Source: Cellulomonas sp. Root485
GTDB lineage: Bacteria > Actinomycetota > Actinomycetes > Actinomycetales > Cellulomonadaceae
DNA: 64,000 bases
NCBI RefSeq assembly: GCF_001426705.1
Contig: NZ_LMFC01000002.1
Span: 891,905-955,904 of the forward strand
Direction of reading: 5' to 3'
Shown here one piece after another: positions 62,707 through 64,000 of this stretch; the first letter of the stretch is position 1, and each line of letters begins with the position of its first letter. Under the pieces are notes generated by a model, which was given only the letters and a program-made list of their open reading frames with translations, did no database searches and was not told the origin of the DNA. A program made the position numbers and the translations under genes.

Positions 62707-64000
62707 ATGGCACGCTCGAGCACGAGGTCGTCGATCGGTCGCACCCCTCCCGAGGTGACCGTCGACGGTGGCAGCATCGCGACGACGACGCTGCTGACTG
62801 ACGGGTCGACCGACGCGGTCGCCGTCCCTGTGGCCCCGGCGCGCACGGGTGACGACGCGCTGCGCCCGCTCCAGGGCACGGCCGAGGCCGCGGCACGCTA
62901 CGGCGTCGACCTGGCCGAGATCGGTGAACGAGCACGGCTGACGGGTGCGGCGGGCGAGATCTACGTCCTGCAGCTGCCCCGGCCGGTCGGCTCGTCCGTG
63001 ACGCTGCCGTGGTCGGGGCTCCCGCCGCGGCTGGTGCTCGTCGGGGTCGGCTCGGGCAGGCCCGCGGACCTGCGGCGTGCCGGTGCTGCGCTCGCCCGGT
63101 CCTCCCGCGGCCTGCGCCGGGTGGTCACCACCCTCGGCGCCGAGGCCCACCAGGACGACTCGGCGGCCGCCACGGCCGCGCGCGCCGTCGCTGAGGGCTA
63201 CCTGCTCGCCGCCTACGTGCCGCCGACCGCGTCGACGTCGGACGGCCCGTCCCGCGAGGCCGCCGAGCTCGTCCTCCTCGGCCGCGACGGCATGCGTCCC
63301 GCCGCGGCCGTCTCCGAGGGGCGCACGGCCGCCACCGCGACGTGGCTGGTCAGGGACCTGGCCACCACCCCGTCCAGCACCAAGACGCCTGCCTGGCTCG
63401 CGGACCAGGCCAAGCGACTGGCCACCAGGGCAGGGCTCGAGGTCACCGTCCGGAGCACCCGGGAGCTCACGGCCGAGGGTTTCGGGGGCATCCTCGCGGT
63501 CGGCGCCGGGTCCGCCTCGTCGCCGCGCCTCGTGACGGTCTCCTGGACGCCGCCGACCGCCGGGGGCCGGCACGTCGTCGTCGTGGGCAAGGGGATCACC
63601 TTCGACACGGGCGGCATCTCGATCAAGCCGCGCGAGGCCATGGTCCCCATGAAGACGGACATGACCGGTGCCGCGGTCGCGCTGGCCACGGTGCTCGGGG
63701 CAGCCGCAGCGGGGGTCGCGCACCGGGTCACGGCCGTGCTGCCGCTCGCGGAGAACCACTTCGGCGGTGCGTCCTACCGCCCGGGAGACGTGCTGACGAT
63801 GTGGGACGGCACCACCGTCGAGGTCGCCAACACCGACGCCGAGGGGCGCCTGGTCCTGGCCGACGCGCTGGCCTGGGCGGACGCCACCCTCGACCCCGAC
63901 GTGCTCATCGACGTCGCCACGCTCACGGGCGCCGCCTCGCTCGGGCTCGGCAAGCAGTACGCCGCCCTGTACTCCGGGGACGACGAGCTGGCCGACGCGC
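62707..64000 (+). CDS. pepA: Leucyl aminopeptidase, M17 family (3' end beyond window)
   Basis: This di-metal cytosolic aminopeptidase is open for 431 codons from the ATG at 62707 and cut by the window edge. The catalytic domain begins near residue 270. The metal-binding Lys and Asp are in VGKGITFDTGG (near residue 294), and NTDAEGRLVLADAL supplies further ligands near residue 376. The N-terminal half is the usual alpha/beta domain. It probably ends about 60-70 residues beyond the edge. It recycles peptides and starts 2 bp after the DUF3117 gene. Confidence 0.93.
   Translation, partial: MARSSTRSSIGRTPPEVTVDGGSIATTTLLTDGSTDAVAVPVAPARTGDDALRPLQGTAEAAARYGVDLAEIGERARLTGAAGEIYVLQLPRPVGSSVTLPWSGLPPRLVLVGVGSGRPADLRRAGAALARSSRGLRRVVTTLGAEAHQDDSAAATAARAVAEGYLLAAYVPPTASTSDGPSREAAELVLLGRDGMRPAAAVSEGRTAATATWLVRDLATTPSSTKTPAWLADQAKRLATRAGLEVTVRSTRELTAEGFGGILAVGAGSASSPRLVTVSWTPPTAGGRHVVVVGKGITFDTGGISIKPREAMVPMKTDMTGAAVALATVLGAAAAGVAHRVTAVLPLAENHFGGASYRPGDVLTMWDGTTVEVANTDAEGRLVLADALAWADATLDPDVLIDVATLTGAASLGLGKQYAALYSGDDELADA

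Overview
The window is 64 kb of very GC-rich chromosomal DNA from an actinobacterium. Mycothiol biosynthesis (mshB-like), an F420-type oxidoreductase, a GlsB-type membrane protein, many GTG starts and TAnnnT -10 elements all point to this phylum. The gene content looks most like Micrococcales such as Cellulomonas and relatives, but that is an inference without a search. I see no tRNA, rRNA, CRISPR array, transposase or phage gene. The left edge cuts an FtsX-type permease and the right edge cuts a leucyl aminopeptidase.

Layout. 1-8.1 kb: two FtsX/MacB-like permeases (minus) diverge from a padR regulator and its MFS exporter. 8.2-10.2 kb: carbonic anhydrase and fumarase (minus). 10.4-14.8 kb: a four-gene sugar ABC transporter in the lpqY-sugA-sugB-sugC order, facing a PfkB sugar kinase. 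15.7-24.2 kb: a housekeeping block (xseB, xseA, ispH, rmuC, a two-gene ABC exporter, ychF), with a WapI-type orphan immunity gene between xseB and xseA. 24.2-27.2 kb: an accessory stretch of small unknown genes. It begins with a two-gene cassette bracketed by ychF and a decayed second copy of the ychF 3' end. 27.3-35.7 kb: an MMPL transporter, a lactate-monooxygenase-like flavoenzyme, a GlsB membrane protein diverging from an orphan LuxR response regulator, a methyltransferase, a hemerythrin-like protein diverging from a CGNR zinc-finger protein, a GNAT and a deazaflavin oxidoreductase.

36-45.2 kb: an oligopeptide-type ABC system (binding lipoprotein, an unusually long DppB-like permease, DppC-like permease, fused DppDF ATPase). 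A second, diverged binding lipoprotein sits directly before typA, the place occupied by lpqW in Mycobacterium tuberculosis. 45.3-64 kb: a block whose order closely follows M. tuberculosis (from memory): typA, mshB, DUF6113, a VanW-domain protein with a huge disordered N-terminus, fdxA, dapC, gltA, then dapD diverging from dapE, a LOG-family protein, folP2, a GT-C-like membrane protein, DUF3117 and pepA. DapC, DapD and DapE supply three consecutive steps of the succinylase branch of the lysine/diaminopimelate pathway.

The observations most worth a second look are the ychF-tail-bracketed cassette, the DppA/LpqW-like lipoprotein pair in one locus, the tandem operator between glsB and the orphan response regulator, the two perfect hairpins between the binding-protein and permease genes, the long DppB, and a recurrent leaderless promoter signature (TAnnnT 6-8 nt before the start codon) at about ten genes, including both sides of the 44-bp dapD/dapE gap.
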